64,000 nucleotides of DNA from the NCBI GenBank assembly GCA_964603785.1, contig CAZRWD010000002.1, positions 124,001 to 188,000 on the forward strand, read 5' to 3'. The translations under genes were made by a program, and so were the position numbers. The notes under the pieces are model-generated. The model saw only the letters and a program-made list of their open reading frames with translations, ran no database searches and was not told the origin of the DNA. Below, piece by piece: positions 31,955 to 39,910 of the stretch (the first letter of the stretch is position 1; each line of letters begins with the position of its first letter). The DNA comes from CAZRWD01 sp964603785. Lineage in GTDB: Bacteria; Fermentibacterota; Fermentibacteria; Fermentibacterales; Fermentibacteraceae.

Positions 31955-32584
31955 CTACATGGCCAGGAACCGGCCGAGGCCGAGCAGCCTGCCGGCGAAC
32001 ACCAGGGCCGGCCATGCTATTCTCGAGAACACCCCGAGGTAGAGAAGGCCGAACACTATGAACATGCCGAATCGCTCGAGGCTCAGGTACCTCGCGAGGA
32101 CCCTGCCGTGGAGGAACCTGGCCACTATCCGGCTGCCGTCCAGCGGAGGCACGGGGAACAGGTTGAATACCATGAGTACGATGTTGATGAGCGATGCGGA
32201 CGCGACGGCCCTGAGCACCCAGGAGGGCGCTACGGACTGGCCGAGATGGGCCAGCCCCGCCAGGACCAGGGCGAGCACGAGATTGGTGCCCGGCCCGGAT
32301 GCGGCTACCCACATCATCCCGGTGCGCGGTCTCCTGAAATACCTCGGGTCGACCGGCACGGGCTTCGCCCAGGCGAAGAGGACCGGGCTGCCCATCAGCT
32401 TCAGCGCCACCGGCAGTATTATCGTGCCGAACAGGTCGATGTGGGGCAGCGGATTGAGCGTCAGCCTGCCGCTCATCTGGGCCGTCGGATCGCCCAGCCT
32501 GTAGGCGACGTAGCCGTGCATGAGCTCGTGGCAGACTACGCTGAAGAACACCACGAGGATGATCAGGGGCTCGGAAGGATCCAT
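31955..32584 (-). CDS. Site-2 protease family (M50) membrane metalloprotease
   Basis: 209 residues with about five membrane segments. The zinc motif HELMHG (His19, Glu20, His23) lies in the first segment, and the third ligand Asp occurs in FNLFPVPPLDGSRI in the C-terminal half, as in the rhomboid-unrelated S2P family. Such small members cleave membrane-embedded substrates; the target is unknown. Its ATG overlaps the stop of the preceding gene by one base (TAATG), so the two membrane proteases are coupled. Confidence 0.9.
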   Translation of the reverse strand: MDPSEPLIILVVFFSVVCHELMHGYVAYRLGDPTAQMSGRLTLNPLPHIDLFGTIILPVALKLMGSPVLFAWAKPVPVDPRYFRRPRTGMMWVAASGPGTNLVLALVLAGLAHLGQSVAPSWVLRAVASASLINIVLMVFNLFPVPPLDGSRIVARFLHGRVLARYLSLERFGMFIVFGLLYLGVFSRIAWPALVFAGRLLGLGRFLAM

Positions 32585-33276
32585 TACCTCCTTCTCCCCA
32601 GCATGATGAGCCTTATCATGTTGGCGAGCGACGCGAGGGCGGCGGCAACGTACGTCATGGCGGCCGCGCCGAGGACCTTCTTCACCCCGCCGAGCTCCTC
32701 GCCGGTGAGGCTGCCCGTGGCCTGCAGGTAGGCGACGGCTCTCCTGCTGGCGTCGAACTCCACGGGCAGGGTGACTATGTGGAATGCGAGGGCGCCCGCG
32801 TATATGGCCGCGCCCACGTAGAAGAGCCCGGTCATCTGCAGCAGGATCCCGGCGAAGAGCAGCGGGAGGAGCAGCTGGGATCCGATGCTGGCCAGCGGCA
32901 CCAGGGCGTTCCTGACAGTGATCGGGCGGTACTTGAACGCATGCTGGACGGCGTGGCCGGCCTCGTGCGCTGCCACCCCCAGGGCGGCCACCGACGAGCT
33001 GCCGAACACGTCGGGCGAGAGCCTGAGCACCCCCCTGCGGGGATCGTAGTGGTCGGTCAGCCTTCCCGGCACCTGCTCCACGGCGATTTGTGCGAGCCCG
33101 TAGTTGTCCAGGATCCTGCGCGCCATCTGGGAGCCGGTCAGCCCGACCCTCGTGCCGACCCTGGAGTACCTGCTGAAGGTGCGCTGGACGCCTGCGCTGG
33201 CCAGCAGGCCCAGGATCATCGCGGCGATGACCAGCAGCAGGCCCGGGTCGGACCCCAAACCGTACAGGGGCATCAC
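32584..33276 (-). CDS. YugP-type zinc metallopeptidase (membrane)
   Basis: 230 residues of the DUF-derived neutral zinc metallopeptidase family (COG2738 type). HEAGHAVQHA (His104, Glu105, His108) is the zinc-binding site. Hydrophobic segments lie at residues 12-30, about 125-165 and at the C-terminus, so it is membrane-anchored. The function of the family is not established. It lies 22 bases after metG and overlaps the M50 gene. Confidence 0.9.
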   Translation of the reverse strand: MMPLYGLGSDPGLLLVIAAMILGLLASAGVQRTFSRYSRVGTRVGLTGSQMARRILDNYGLAQIAVEQVPGRLTDHYDPRRGVLRLSPDVFGSSSVAALGVAAHEAGHAVQHAFKYRPITVRNALVPLASIGSQLLLPLLFAGILLQMTGLFYVGAAIYAGALAFHIVTLPVEFDASRRAVAYLQATGSLTGEELGGVKKVLGAAAMTYVAAALASLANMIRLIMLGRRR

Positions 33277-33298
33277 ACCCTCCTATCCGTTCCGCTCA

Positions 33299-35323
33299 CT
33301 ACCGTATCGTGTCGCCGGGAGCAGCCCGGGGCGACGGCTCCAGCAGGAATACGCCGCCCTCACCGTCCGAGGCGAGCAGCATTCCGTTGCTCTCAACCCC
33401 CCTGAGCCTTGCGGGTTCCAGATTGGATACGACCGCCACGAGCCTTCCCTCCAGGGCTTCCGGGGCATACCACGGCCTGATGCCCGCCACGATGGTCCGC
33501 GGCGTCGCCTCGCCCACGTCCACGGTCATCCTGAGGAGCTTGTCGGCCTTCTCCACGGGTGCGGCCGTCAGTATCCGGCCGACCTTCAGCTCGATCCGGC
33601 GGAACTCGTCGATGCCTATGGCCGGCGACCCGCCGCCGGCCTCCCGCTCCCGCGCGGGAGCCTGGACCGGGGCCGGCTCCGGCGGGGCCGGCTCCGCCTC
33701 GAAGCCCTCCTCGAGCTTCTCGAACAGGATCACCGGAGCCCCCAGCGGACGACCCGCGGGGAGGGAGGGCCGGCCGATGTCGCTCCAGCCGCCTGCGCTC
33801 TCGCCCAGGATGCCGCCGATCCGTGCCGCGGTGAAGGGGAGGAAGGGGGAGAAGACCAGGCGCAGCCAGTTCATGAACTCGAGGCACCACCGGATGCTCC
33901 TCGCGCAGTCCTCCCTGGATCTCCCGGCCGTCTTCCAGGGCTCGGTCGCGTCGAAGTACCTGTTGCCCTCCCTGGCGAGGGCCATGGCCTCGGCGCATGC
34001 CGCCTTGATCCGGAATCCCGACAGGAGATCCGCTATCCGGCCGGCCGCTTCGACCGCCCTCTCCAGGAGGGCCTCCTCGGCCGCGGTGGGCTCCCCGCAG
34101 GCGGGGACGGAGCCTCCGAACTCCCTGTGCACGAAGCTCACGGTCCTGTTCACGAAGTTGCCGAGGACATCGGCCAGTTCGTTGTTCCTGACCCTGAACT
34201 CGCTCCACGAGAAGTCGGTGTCCCTGCCCTCGGGGGCGTTGATCGAGAGGGAGTACCTCATGGGATCGGGGGGGAACCTGCGCAGGTAGTCGCCCATCCA
34301 GACCGCCGTCCCCCTGCTGGTGGACTGCTTCTGGCCGGAGATGTTGAGGAACTCGTTGGCCGGGATGTTCCAGGGAAGGACGAAGTCGCCCAGCCCGTGG
34401 AGTATGGCGGGCTCGATGATCGCATGGAAGACGATGTTGTCCTTGCCGATGAAATGCACGAGCCGTGTGTCGGGCCCCTTCCACCAGTCCCGCCACTCGT
34501 CGGGTGCGCCCCTCGACCGGCACAGCTCGCGGGTGCTGCTCACATAGCCGAGCAGGGCCTCGAACCAGACGTAGAGAACCTTGCCGGAGGCCTCGGGGAG
34601 GGGGACCGGCACGCCCCAGTCGATGTCCCTGGTGATCGCCCTCTCCTGGAGGCCCTCGTCCAGCCAGCCCCGGCAGTAGTTGAGCACGTTGTCCCTCCAG
34701 CCCTCGCGGCTGGAGAGCCATGGGCCGAGCCAGTCCTGGAAGCTGTCGAGCCTGAGGAACCAGTGGGTCGTCTCCCTGGGGCCGGGGCCCTCGCCGCAGA
34801 TGCTGCAGACCGGCGAGCGCAGCTCCAGGGCCTCGAGCCAGCTCCCGCAGGACTCGCAGAGGTCCCCCCTGGCTCCCTCCGTGCCGCACTTCGGGCAGGT
34901 CCCCAGCACGTACCTGTCCGGGAGGAAGCGACGGCATCTGGCGCAGTAGAGCTGCTTCATGGATCGCTCGACTATGAGGCCGCGCTCCAGGAGGTCGAGG
35001 AAGACCTGCTGGGCGAACTCGAAGTGCTCGGGGCGCGACGTCCTCGAGAAGTTGTCGAACGATATGCCGAAGGCCTCGAACTCCCTCCTGATGACCTCGT
35101 GGTACTCGTCGACCACCTCGGAGGGGGACCTGCCCTGTCTCTCGGCGGTTATCGTGATCGGCACGCCGTGCTCGTCCGTCCCGCATACGTAGAGGACCTT
35201 CTCACCCCGCATCCGGAGGAAGCGCACGTAGATGTCCGCGGGGAGGTAGGCCCCCGCGAGATGGCCGAGGTGCAGCGGGCCGTTGGCATACGGCAGCGCG
35301 CTCGTGACAAGGTATTTCGTCAT
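33299..35323 (-). CDS. metG: Methionyl-tRNA synthetase
   Basis: About 674 residues. The class I site is present: HLGH (18-21), a zinc region with Cys pairs CARC, CPKC, CESC and CSIC, and a KMSKS counterpart written QKQSTSRG. The anticodon helical bundle follows, then an Ala/Pro-rich linker and a C-terminal tRNA-binding OB domain (about 560-674; FRRIELKVGRIL...NLEPARLRG) as in dimeric MetRS. It joins methionine to tRNA-Met. The ATG overlaps the ricT stop (ATGA). Because it shares an operon with metK behind a SAM-II riboswitch, its expression may also respond to SAM. Confidence 0.96.
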   Translation of the reverse strand: MTKYLVTSALPYANGPLHLGHLAGAYLPADIYVRFLRMRGEKVLYVCGTDEHGVPITITAERQGRSPSEVVDEYHEVIRREFEAFGISFDNFSRTSRPEHFEFAQQVFLDLLERGLIVERSMKQLYCARCRRFLPDRYVLGTCPKCGTEGARGDLCESCGSWLEALELRSPVCSICGEGPGPRETTHWFLRLDSFQDWLGPWLSSREGWRDNVLNYCRGWLDEGLQERAITRDIDWGVPVPLPEASGKVLYVWFEALLGYVSSTRELCRSRGAPDEWRDWWKGPDTRLVHFIGKDNIVFHAIIEPAILHGLGDFVLPWNIPANEFLNISGQKQSTSRGTAVWMGDYLRRFPPDPMRYSLSINAPEGRDTDFSWSEFRVRNNELADVLGNFVNRTVSFVHREFGGSVPACGEPTAAEEALLERAVEAAGRIADLLSGFRIKAACAEAMALAREGNRYFDATEPWKTAGRSREDCARSIRWCLEFMNWLRLVFSPFLPFTAARIGGILGESAGGWSDIGRPSLPAGRPLGAPVILFEKLEEGFEAEPAPPEPAPVQAPAREREAGGGSPAIGIDEFRRIELKVGRILTAAPVEKADKLLRMTVDVGEATPRTIVAGIRPWYAPEALEGRLVAVVSNLEPARLRGVESNGMLLASDGEGGVFLLEPSPRAAPGDTIR

Positions 35324-36276
35324 TGGGCCCCTCCGTGCGGCGTACCTTCGCCGTTGTCGTCGATCCCGGCGTCGGAGTCGGATTCGCTCCAGGCCTCGCC
35401 CTCCCCGGGGCGCCTGGCCCTTCCCCTCCTCCTGCGCAGGAACTCCGCGATGTCCATCGTCTCGACGGGTCCCCGCTCCCAGGACAGGGTGACCGTGTCG
35501 TGGAAGATGTCGCACGATTCGACGGTCGCCGTCCTCTCGTCCATCCGGTGGCTCGAGCCGGGTTCGGGGAAGAGCCTGGAGGCGCGCCTGTAGAACTCCG
35601 ACTCGTAGGCCAGACAGCACATCAGGCGGCTGCAGGCGCCCGAGACCTTGGAGGGGTTCGGGGCCAGGTTCTGCTCCCTCAGGCTCTTGAGGGTCACGGA
35701 TGCGAAATCCCTGAGAAAGGCGGAGCAGCAGAGCCTGAGCCCGCAGATCCCCGTTCCGTCCCTGTGCCTTGCCTCGTCGCGAACCCCGATCTGCCTCATC
35801 TCTATGCGCGCCCTGAACTCGGCGGCCATGTCGCGCACGAGCGCCCTGAAGTCGGTGCGCTGCTCTGCGGTGAAGTAGATCCTCACCTTGCGCCTGTCGA
35901 GCTGCACCTCGCAGCCCGTGAGCTTCATCTCCAGCTTCCTGATGCGCACACGCTCGCGGCAGTAGGCGAGCACCCTGGCCTCGAACTCCGAGTTGGCGGC
36001 GGCGGTCTCCCGGTCCGACCCGTCCGCCTGCCTGATCACGGTGCCCTGGATCTCGCCCGGAAGCGCCTCGAGAGGGGTGTACTTGGCCACCACCCTTCCC
36101 ATGTCCTCGCCCCGCTCGACCGAGACGACCACGAAGGTCCCGACGTTGACCGGCGGGATGCCGGAGGCCTCGTAGAGCCCCAGCCTCCTGGCCTTGAAGG
36201 CCACCTCGAGTACCTCGAACGCCCTGGGCGCACAGGCCTGGTCCTTCTCGGGAGCGCCGTCGGCGTGTTCGTTCAC
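35320..36276 (-). CDS. ricT: RicT/PSP1-family protein
   Basis: 318 residues. A central PSP1 region with VVVSVERGEDMGRVVAKYTPL precedes the signature CGLRLCC...CSRLMCCL cysteine set (near residues 180-220) that, with RicA and RicF in Bacillus, holds iron-sulfur clusters and promotes RNase Y-dependent RNA processing. The C-terminal 40 residues are charged and low-complexity. GTG start, overlapping the holB stop as GTGA. The holB-ricT-metG order recurs in many bacteria, which supports the assignment. Confidence 0.9.
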   Translation of the reverse strand: MNEHADGAPEKDQACAPRAFEVLEVAFKARRLGLYEASGIPPVNVGTFVVVSVERGEDMGRVVAKYTPLEALPGEIQGTVIRQADGSDRETAAANSEFEARVLAYCRERVRIRKLEMKLTGCEVQLDRRKVRIYFTAEQRTDFRALVRDMAAEFRARIEMRQIGVRDEARHRDGTGICGLRLCCSAFLRDFASVTLKSLREQNLAPNPSKVSGACSRLMCCLAYESEFYRRASRLFPEPGSSHRMDERTATVESCDIFHDTVTLSWERGPVETMDIAEFLRRRRGRARRPGEGEAWSESDSDAGIDDNGEGTPHGGAQ

Positions 36277-37355
36277 GATGCGTCACCGCCCCTCCGGAGC
36301 GTGGCCCAGGCATTCGTCATCGCCGCGGTGAACGCAGCCCCGGGTATGACGTTGGCCTGCAGGCGCCTCTCGCACAGGGAGAAGCAGTCCGCCGCCTCTC
36401 CCAGCTCCCCCGCACCCCATCCGGGGTGTCCGGCGACGGACCCGGGAGGGTTGAAGGCCTCGCCCTTCCCGAGAATCCTCCTCCTCATGTCGTGCAGAAC
36501 CGAGACCATCAGGGGGCACAGCGCCGAGATGCCCGCAGAGCCCAGGCTCTTGGCCATCTCCCTGGATCCAGTCAGGACCTGGGAGGGGTCGCTGCTCGAG
36601 AGCACGGCGAGGGCCTCCCCCACCGTCTCCCCGAAGGAATCGCCCGCGGCGGCCGCCAGGAGGGCGGCTCCGGGGCTTCCGTCCGATCGGGATGCCGCGA
36701 CCATCGCCGCCGGTCCGGGCAGGCCGGTCCTCCGGGCGACTATCTCAGCCACGAGATCGACGGGAAGCCTCCTGAACCTCACCAGATGAGCCCTCGAACG
36801 GACGGTGGGGATGACGGCCGAGGCCCGTTCGGCCGTGAGGACTATGAGCGTGTCCGCCGGAGGCTCCTCGAGGGTCTTGAGGAGGGCGTTCGCGGCTTCC
36901 TGTCTCATCCTGTCGACATCGAGCAGGATCTCCACCCTCGCCCTGCCCTCGTAGGGGCGCATGGCGAGCCTGGCCTGGATCGACCTGACCGTGTCGATCC
37001 CGATGGCCTGGTTGCCCGGAAGGACTAGCGGGGTCACCCCGTCGGCCGCCCTCTTCTCCATCAGGGTGGATATCTCCTCGGGCTTCGCGGTCGCGGAGGC
37101 GGGAATGGTCACCCATACGTCCGGATGCTGGAACCTGGGGATCCTCCTGCAGTCCCTGCACTCCCCGCACCAGCCCGACTCCCTCTCGCCGCACATGAAG
37201 GCGGCGGCCGTGCAGAGCGCGGCCGATAGCCTCCCGGTGCCCCTCGGGCCGGCGAACAGGTAGGCATGTGCGAGCCTTCCCGCCGACAGGGCGGAGCCGA
37301 CCAGCGATTCGGCGGCCTCCTGGCCCTCGACTCCCCGGAAGAGGCTCCCGCTCAT
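36273..37355 (-). CDS. holB: DNA polymerase III delta'-type clamp-loader subunit
   Basis: 360 residues with the AAA+ layout of DnaX/HolB. The P-loop is AGPRGTGR, with Arg in place of the Walker Lys, which fits the non-hydrolysing delta' role. A zinc module of four Cys (CGERESGWCGECRDC) lies next. Sensor-like segments EEPPADTLIVL and RSRAHLVRF follow. It loads the sliding clamp with DnaX and HolA. It overlaps the upstream LytM-like gene by ATGA and the downstream ricT by GTGA. Confidence 0.88.
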   Translation of the reverse strand: MSGSLFRGVEGQEAAESLVGSALSAGRLAHAYLFAGPRGTGRLSAALCTAAAFMCGERESGWCGECRDCRRIPRFQHPDVWVTIPASATAKPEEISTLMEKRAADGVTPLVLPGNQAIGIDTVRSIQARLAMRPYEGRARVEILLDVDRMRQEAANALLKTLEEPPADTLIVLTAERASAVIPTVRSRAHLVRFRRLPVDLVAEIVARRTGLPGPAAMVAASRSDGSPGAALLAAAAGDSFGETVGEALAVLSSSDPSQVLTGSREMAKSLGSAGISALCPLMVSVLHDMRRRILGKGEAFNPPGSVAGHPGWGAGELGEAADCFSLCERRLQANVIPGAAFTAAMTNAWATLRRGGDAS

Positions 37356-38470
37356 CGGAGGTATGCCTCGGGATCGACGGGCTGGCCGCCCTTCCTTATC
37401 TCGAAGTAGTATCCGGAGGTGCCGTCGGGCAGTGATCCGGAGAGGCCCACAGGATCGCCCTGGGCTACCGTCTCCCCGGGCTCGACGAGAACCGAGCCCA
37501 GGTGGCCGTAGACTGTGAAGTAGCCGTCCTGATGGTCGACGACCACGAGTCTCCCCATGCTGAGGAAGTCCCTCGCGTACAGGACCCGGCCTCCGGAGAC
37601 CGCGCAGACCTGCCCCGATGCGGCGGTCGCCACGCTCACTCCGTCGCAGGTGGTCTCGGTGCCGTACACAGGGTGCACCTCGAGACCGAACCTCCTGACC
37701 ACCTCGCCCTCGGCCGGCCAGTCGATCGAGCCCCTTGCAGTGTCGAAGACGCCGCTCCCGGAAGGCTGCGTGCCGAACACCGAGGAGACGGTCGTGCTGG
37801 CGGTGCGCAGGTCGTTCACCAGCGAGGACACCCGCTGCCTCTCGCTCTCCAGGGTCGAGGCGGAGTCCATGGCCCTGGCGAGCTCGCTGCCGAGCTGCAG
37901 TCTGAGGAGGGCCTGCCTCTCCTCCTCGTACACGATCCTGTCGCGAATGATCTCCATCTGTCTCCTGAGCGAGGAAACCTCGCCCTGCAGGGTGAGCAGC
38001 GAGTCCCTGTACCTGGTCAGGGAGTCCGTCGTGGTCCTGAGCGCCGATTCCTCGACCGCGGCGCGGCGCGCCATGTACTCGAGATAGGCCTCGCGCCTGA
38101 GAACCCGGGACAGGCCCCCTGTGCAGAACAGGGCCTCCGCGCCGAGCATCCGGCGGTGTGCGTACACATAGACCAGATAGTCCGAGACGCTCCCGGAGAG
38201 GACCGAACGGAGAGACTCCTCGCGCGCGAACCTGTCGTCTATCTCGCCGATCGAGCCGACGAGGGACTCCTCGCGGCTCTCCAGCTCGTCGTAGTACTGC
38301 CTGGCCACCATCAGGTGCTCGTGGATCGCCAGGAGTATCTCCGAGACCGCGGCCTGCCTGGATTCGAGGTCGGCGACCAGGATCCTCGTCTCCTCGAGCC
38401 TGGTGCCGAGGCTGTCCAGCCCGCTCCCGACGAGGATCCGCAGTGCAAGCGCGGTCAAGAGGACGGTCAT
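37352..38470 (-). CDS. EnvC/LytM-like protein, probably non-catalytic
   Basis: 372 residues. A signal peptide (1 to about 18) is followed by a long coiled coil (about 20-240) and a C-terminal M23/LytM domain. In that domain the usual first zinc motif (HxxxD) reads CDGVSVATAASG and so lacks both ligands, whereas the later YGHLG and GETVAQGDPVG segments are retained. This matches EnvC/NlpD-type regulators that activate cell-wall amidases rather than cutting peptidoglycan. ATG 38470 was chosen for the signal peptide; the upstream open frame is not credible. It lies 43 bases after metK with no hairpin between. Confidence 0.85.
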   Translation of the reverse strand: MTVLLTALALRILVGSGLDSLGTRLEETRILVADLESRQAAVSEILLAIHEHLMVARQYYDELESREESLVGSIGEIDDRFAREESLRSVLSGSVSDYLVYVYAHRRMLGAEALFCTGGLSRVLRREAYLEYMARRAAVEESALRTTTDSLTRYRDSLLTLQGEVSSLRRQMEIIRDRIVYEEERQALLRLQLGSELARAMDSASTLESERQRVSSLVNDLRTASTTVSSVFGTQPSGSGVFDTARGSIDWPAEGEVVRRFGLEVHPVYGTETTCDGVSVATAASGQVCAVSGGRVLYARDFLSMGRLVVVDHQDGYFTVYGHLGSVLVEPGETVAQGDPVGLSGSLPDGTSGYYFEIRKGGQPVDPEAYLR

Positions 38471-38513
38471 CGGAACTCCGTTCCCGAGGGCCTCCCCGCA
38501 GGATCGCCCCCGG

Positions 38514-39674
38514 TCAGATGCCCAGCCGCCTGCGCACCTCCCCGGCCCTGTCGGTGCGCTCCCAGGAGAAGGAGCCGTCATCGCCCGGGGTCCTCCCGAA
38601 GTGCCCGAACGACGCCGTCCTCCTGAACACGGGCTTCGACAGGCCGAGGTACTCGATTATCTCGTAGGGCCTCAGGGGGAATATGTCGCGGATCGCCCGC
38701 TCCACCTCCCGGAGGTCTCCGACCTTCTCGGTGCCGTACGTATCGAGGCGGAGGGAGACGGGGTCCGGCCGGCCGATCGCATAGGCGACCTGTATCTCGC
38801 AGCGGTCGGCCACCCCGGCCGCCACGAGGTTCTTGGCGATGTGCCTGGCCATGTAGGCGGCCGACCTGTCGACCTTCGTGGAGTCCTTGCCCGAGAAGCA
38901 GCCGCCTCCGTGGCGCCCCGCGCCCCCGTAGGTGTCGACGATGATCTTCCTGCCGGTCAGCCCGGTGTCTCCGTGCGGCCCGCCGGTGGCGAACCTACCG
39001 GAGGGGTTGTAGAGGAACTCGCCGCTCCAGGGGAGCTTCGGGCTGGAGCACTCGAGCACCGGTCCGACGACGAGGTCGAGCACCTCCCTCCTCATCTGAT
39101 CGTTGGCGGCGTCGTCCGCATGGTGGACGGACATGAGGATCTCCGTCACGCGGACGGGGGAGCCGTTGTCGTACTCGATGGTGACCTGGCTCTTGGCGTC
39201 GGGCCGCGCCCATGGCAGCCTGCCCGCCCTGCGGGTCTCGGAGAGCTTCTCCAGGAGCCTGTGCGCCAGCTGTATCGGGAACGGCATCAGGGCTTCCGTC
39301 TCGTTGCAGGCGAATCCGAACATAAGACCCTGGTCGCCGGCGCCCTTGTTGCCCGAGACACCGTGATCGATGTCCTGCGACTGCGAATGGATGAGAATCC
39401 TGTACTCGTTCTCCGAGTGGTGGAAGCCCAGGCCCGGCAGATCGTAGCCGATGTCGCGGATGACCTCCCTGGCGACGTCCTCGTAGTCGACCTCGATGGC
39501 GCTCTTGACCTCCCCCGCGAGGAGGCAGAAGTTGGTCGTGACCAGGCTCTCGCAGGCGACGTGCGCTCCGGGGTCCTCCGCGAGGTGGGCGTCCAGCACG
39601 GCATCGGAGATCTGGTCGCAGATCTTGTCCGGATGCCCCTCGGACACCGACTCGCTCGTGAACAGCTTGTGCAT
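38514..39674 (-). CDS. metK: S-adenosylmethionine synthetase
   Basis: 386 residues, normal MetK length. Signature blocks: SVSEGHPDKICDQISDAVLD at the N-terminus, GNKGAGDQGLMFGFACNET (the ATP-binding GAGDQG loop), and GGGCFSGKDSTKVDRSAAYMARH (the phosphate-binding GGGAFSGKD counterpart, Ala replaced by Cys). It makes SAM from methionine and ATP. The ATG follows CCGGAGAG. The leader carries a SAM-II aptamer and an intrinsic terminator, giving product feedback on its own gene and probably the seven genes after it. Confidence 0.97.
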   Translation of the reverse strand: MHKLFTSESVSEGHPDKICDQISDAVLDAHLAEDPGAHVACESLVTTNFCLLAGEVKSAIEVDYEDVAREVIRDIGYDLPGLGFHHSENEYRILIHSQSQDIDHGVSGNKGAGDQGLMFGFACNETEALMPFPIQLAHRLLEKLSETRRAGRLPWARPDAKSQVTIEYDNGSPVRVTEILMSVHHADDAANDQMRREVLDLVVGPVLECSSPKLPWSGEFLYNPSGRFATGGPHGDTGLTGRKIIVDTYGGAGRHGGGCFSGKDSTKVDRSAAYMARHIAKNLVAAGVADRCEIQVAYAIGRPDPVSLRLDTYGTEKVGDLREVERAIRDIFPLRPYEIIEYLGLSKPVFRRTASFGHFGRTPGDDGSFSWERTDRAGEVRRRLGI

Positions 39675-39696
39675 TTGCCACTCTCCGGATAAATGG

Positions 39697-39716
39697 AAAA
39701 CCGCCCCAGGGGGCGG
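39697..39716 (-). terminator. Intrinsic terminator in the metK leader
   Basis: On the minus strand CCGCCCC (39716-39710) pairs with GGGGCGG (39707-39701) and is followed at once by TTTT (39700-39697), 22 bases before the metK ATG. It is the expected off-state of the riboswitch expression platform. Confidence 0.75.
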
Positions 39717-39732
39717 CTGAGGCTCGGTCTAC

Positions 39733-39784
39733 GGCCTTTTAGCTTTTTTTACCGTGGTTGCAATACGCCCCAAATCACTCCACG
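39733..39784 (-). promoter_or_regulatory. SAM-II riboswitch aptamer before metK
   Basis: Read on the minus strand: P1 is CGTGG (39784-39780) with CCACG (39757-39753). The loop has TGATTT (39777-39772) then CGTATTGCAA (39767-39758), and the 3' part has a run of A followed by AGCTAAAAGG (39744-39735). These three blocks are the conserved core of SAM-II. A 3-bp pseudoknot is available, GGC (39769-39767) with GCC (39735-39733). Two bases (AG) between P1 and TGATTT are unusual. SAM binding is expected to favour the downstream terminator. SAM-II is best known from Alphaproteobacteria, so its presence here is notable. Confidence 0.88.
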
Positions 39785-39791
39785 CTGGCAA

Positions 39792-39820
39792 AACATAAAC
39801 CGGGCGGAGGGCCCGCGCAA
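39792..39820 (-). promoter_or_regulatory. Candidate metK operon promoter
   Basis: TTGCGC (39820-39815) and TATGTT (39797-39792) are separated by exactly 17 bases on the minus strand. The expected transcription start (about 39785) falls on the first base before P1 of the aptamer, so the RNA would begin with the riboswitch. Confidence 0.55.
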
Positions 39821-39885
39821 CCTTCCGCGGAAGGTCCGCAGGGCGTCACCGGGCTGCGGTGCGCGCCGGCCGCCCGGACCTTCCG
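39821..39885. repeat. Extragenic palindrome cluster
   Basis: CGGAAGGTCCG (39828-39838) and CGGACCTTCCG (39875-39885) form an exact 11-bp inverted repeat with a GC-rich 36-base spacer, and CCTTCCGCGGAAGG (39821-39834) is itself a perfect palindrome overlapping the first arm. It lies between the carboxyltransferase stop and the metK promoter and may end or protect the upstream transcript. No T-run. Confidence 0.5.
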
Positions 39886-39910
39886 TCAGCGGAGCCGGGC
39901 GATGCCCTGG

